A stretch of DNA of 40,185 nucleotides, taken from positions 1-40,185 of the forward strand of contig QHSQ01000168.1 of the NCBI GenBank assembly GCA_003221615.1, given 5' to 3'. This document shows positions 40,032 through 40,185 of the stretch, in pieces. This DNA is from Candidatus Rokuibacteriota bacterium. GTDB lineage: Bacteria > Methylomirabilota > Methylomirabilia > Rokubacteriales > CSP1-6. How positions within the stretch are numbered: position 1 is the first letter of the stretch; each line of letters starts with the position of its first letter. The notes under the pieces were generated by a model. That model had not been told where the DNA came from, made no database searches, and worked only from the letters and a program-made list of their open reading frames with translations. The position numbers and the translations under genes were made by a program.

Positions 40032-40185
40032 TCACTCCGTGAGGATCCACGCGTTGTGGCGGAAGGGGTCGTAGCGCTGGCCCTTCGCACAGAAGCCCCT
40101 CGTAGCGATCACGCGTTTCATCTCACCGTCGGTCGCCCGGCGCGCCGACAGGAACAGATCGAGGTCCTCGAAGGCGATGTGCCCG
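40032..40185 (-). CDS. C-terminal fragment of an unknown protein (partial at right edge)
   Basis: Fifty in-frame codons read into the window from the right and end with a TGA at 40034-40032. The fragment includes DLDLFLSARRATDGEMKRV, FCAKGQRYDPFRHN and the final WILTE. Third-position GC and the absence of internal stops support coding, and the gap to the convergent thioredoxin-fold gene is only 3 bp. I do not recognise the family from this tail. Confidence 0.6.
   Translation of the reverse strand, partial: GHIAFEDLDLFLSARRATDGEMKRVIATRGFCAKGQRYDPFRHNAWILTE

Overview
The window is a dense stretch of a high-GC bacterial chromosome with about 38 protein genes, short intergenic gaps, and start and stop codons that often overlap. 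Start codons include ATG, GTG and probably TTG, CTG and ATC. The gene content is that of a metabolically versatile, transport-rich soil or groundwater bacterium: repeated peptide-type ABC importers, luciferase-like flavin oxidoreductases, a CoxL-type molybdoenzyme, amidohydrolases and an amidase. A Rokubacteria/Methylomirabilota-like or deltaproteobacterial-type lineage would fit, but this is inference because no rRNA or marker set is present. I see no tRNA, rRNA, CRISPR array, insertion sequence, phage gene or origin.

Layout. (1) 1-1773 (-): most of a hydantoinase A/oxoprolinase, cut by the left edge. (2) 1843-5651 (+): a tightly packed catabolic-looking operon of SDR, alpha/beta hydrolase, luciferase-like monooxygenase and APH-fold phosphotransferase. 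(3) 5669-6577 (-): an F420-type luciferase-like oxidoreductase. (4) 6669-10096 (+): Dpp/Opp-type binding protein and two permeases. (5) 10118-10516 (-): a small membrane protein, followed by a 339-bp gap without a confident gene. (6) 10856-13150 (-): an orphan CoxL-like molybdenum subunit. (7) 13207-15176 (+): a membrane HAMP nucleotide cyclase translationally coupled to a lone receiver. Converging on it from the - strand is a long co-directional run: MFS transporter, second Dpp-type binding protein, two permeases, MurB, then a receiver-PilZ protein (21654 down to 15198). (8) 21750-28048 (+): an orphan Tat-exported binding protein followed by amidohydrolase, sirtuin, Abhydrolase_10 protein and RidA-like protein. 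(9) 33104 down to 28068 (-): AtzG-like peptide, amidase, paired GC-hairpin repeats, FMN alpha-hydroxyacid oxidase, unknown small protein, receiver, PdxH, PyrE-like phosphoribosyltransferase. (10) 33162-37919 (+): a complete iron-type (FbpABC) importer with an enlarged permease, coupled to a YbaK-domain protein. (11) 37965-40185: beta-lactamase-fold serine hydrolase (-), thioredoxin-fold protein (+), and the C-terminus of an unknown protein (-).

The genes read mainly as uptake of organic compounds (three oligopeptide-type binding proteins, an MFS carrier) feeding hydrolases and oxidoreductases, plus an iron-type importer and signalling proteins using cyclic nucleotides and probably cyclic-di-GMP. 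The strongest candidate for an undescribed module is the coupled amidohydrolase-sirtuin-hydrolase-RidA cassette. There the sirtuin appears to start at a CTG codon and the RidA protein lacks the catalytic arginine. Several other proteins keep their fold but lose a hallmark residue (YbaK-like, thioredoxin-like, cyclase).
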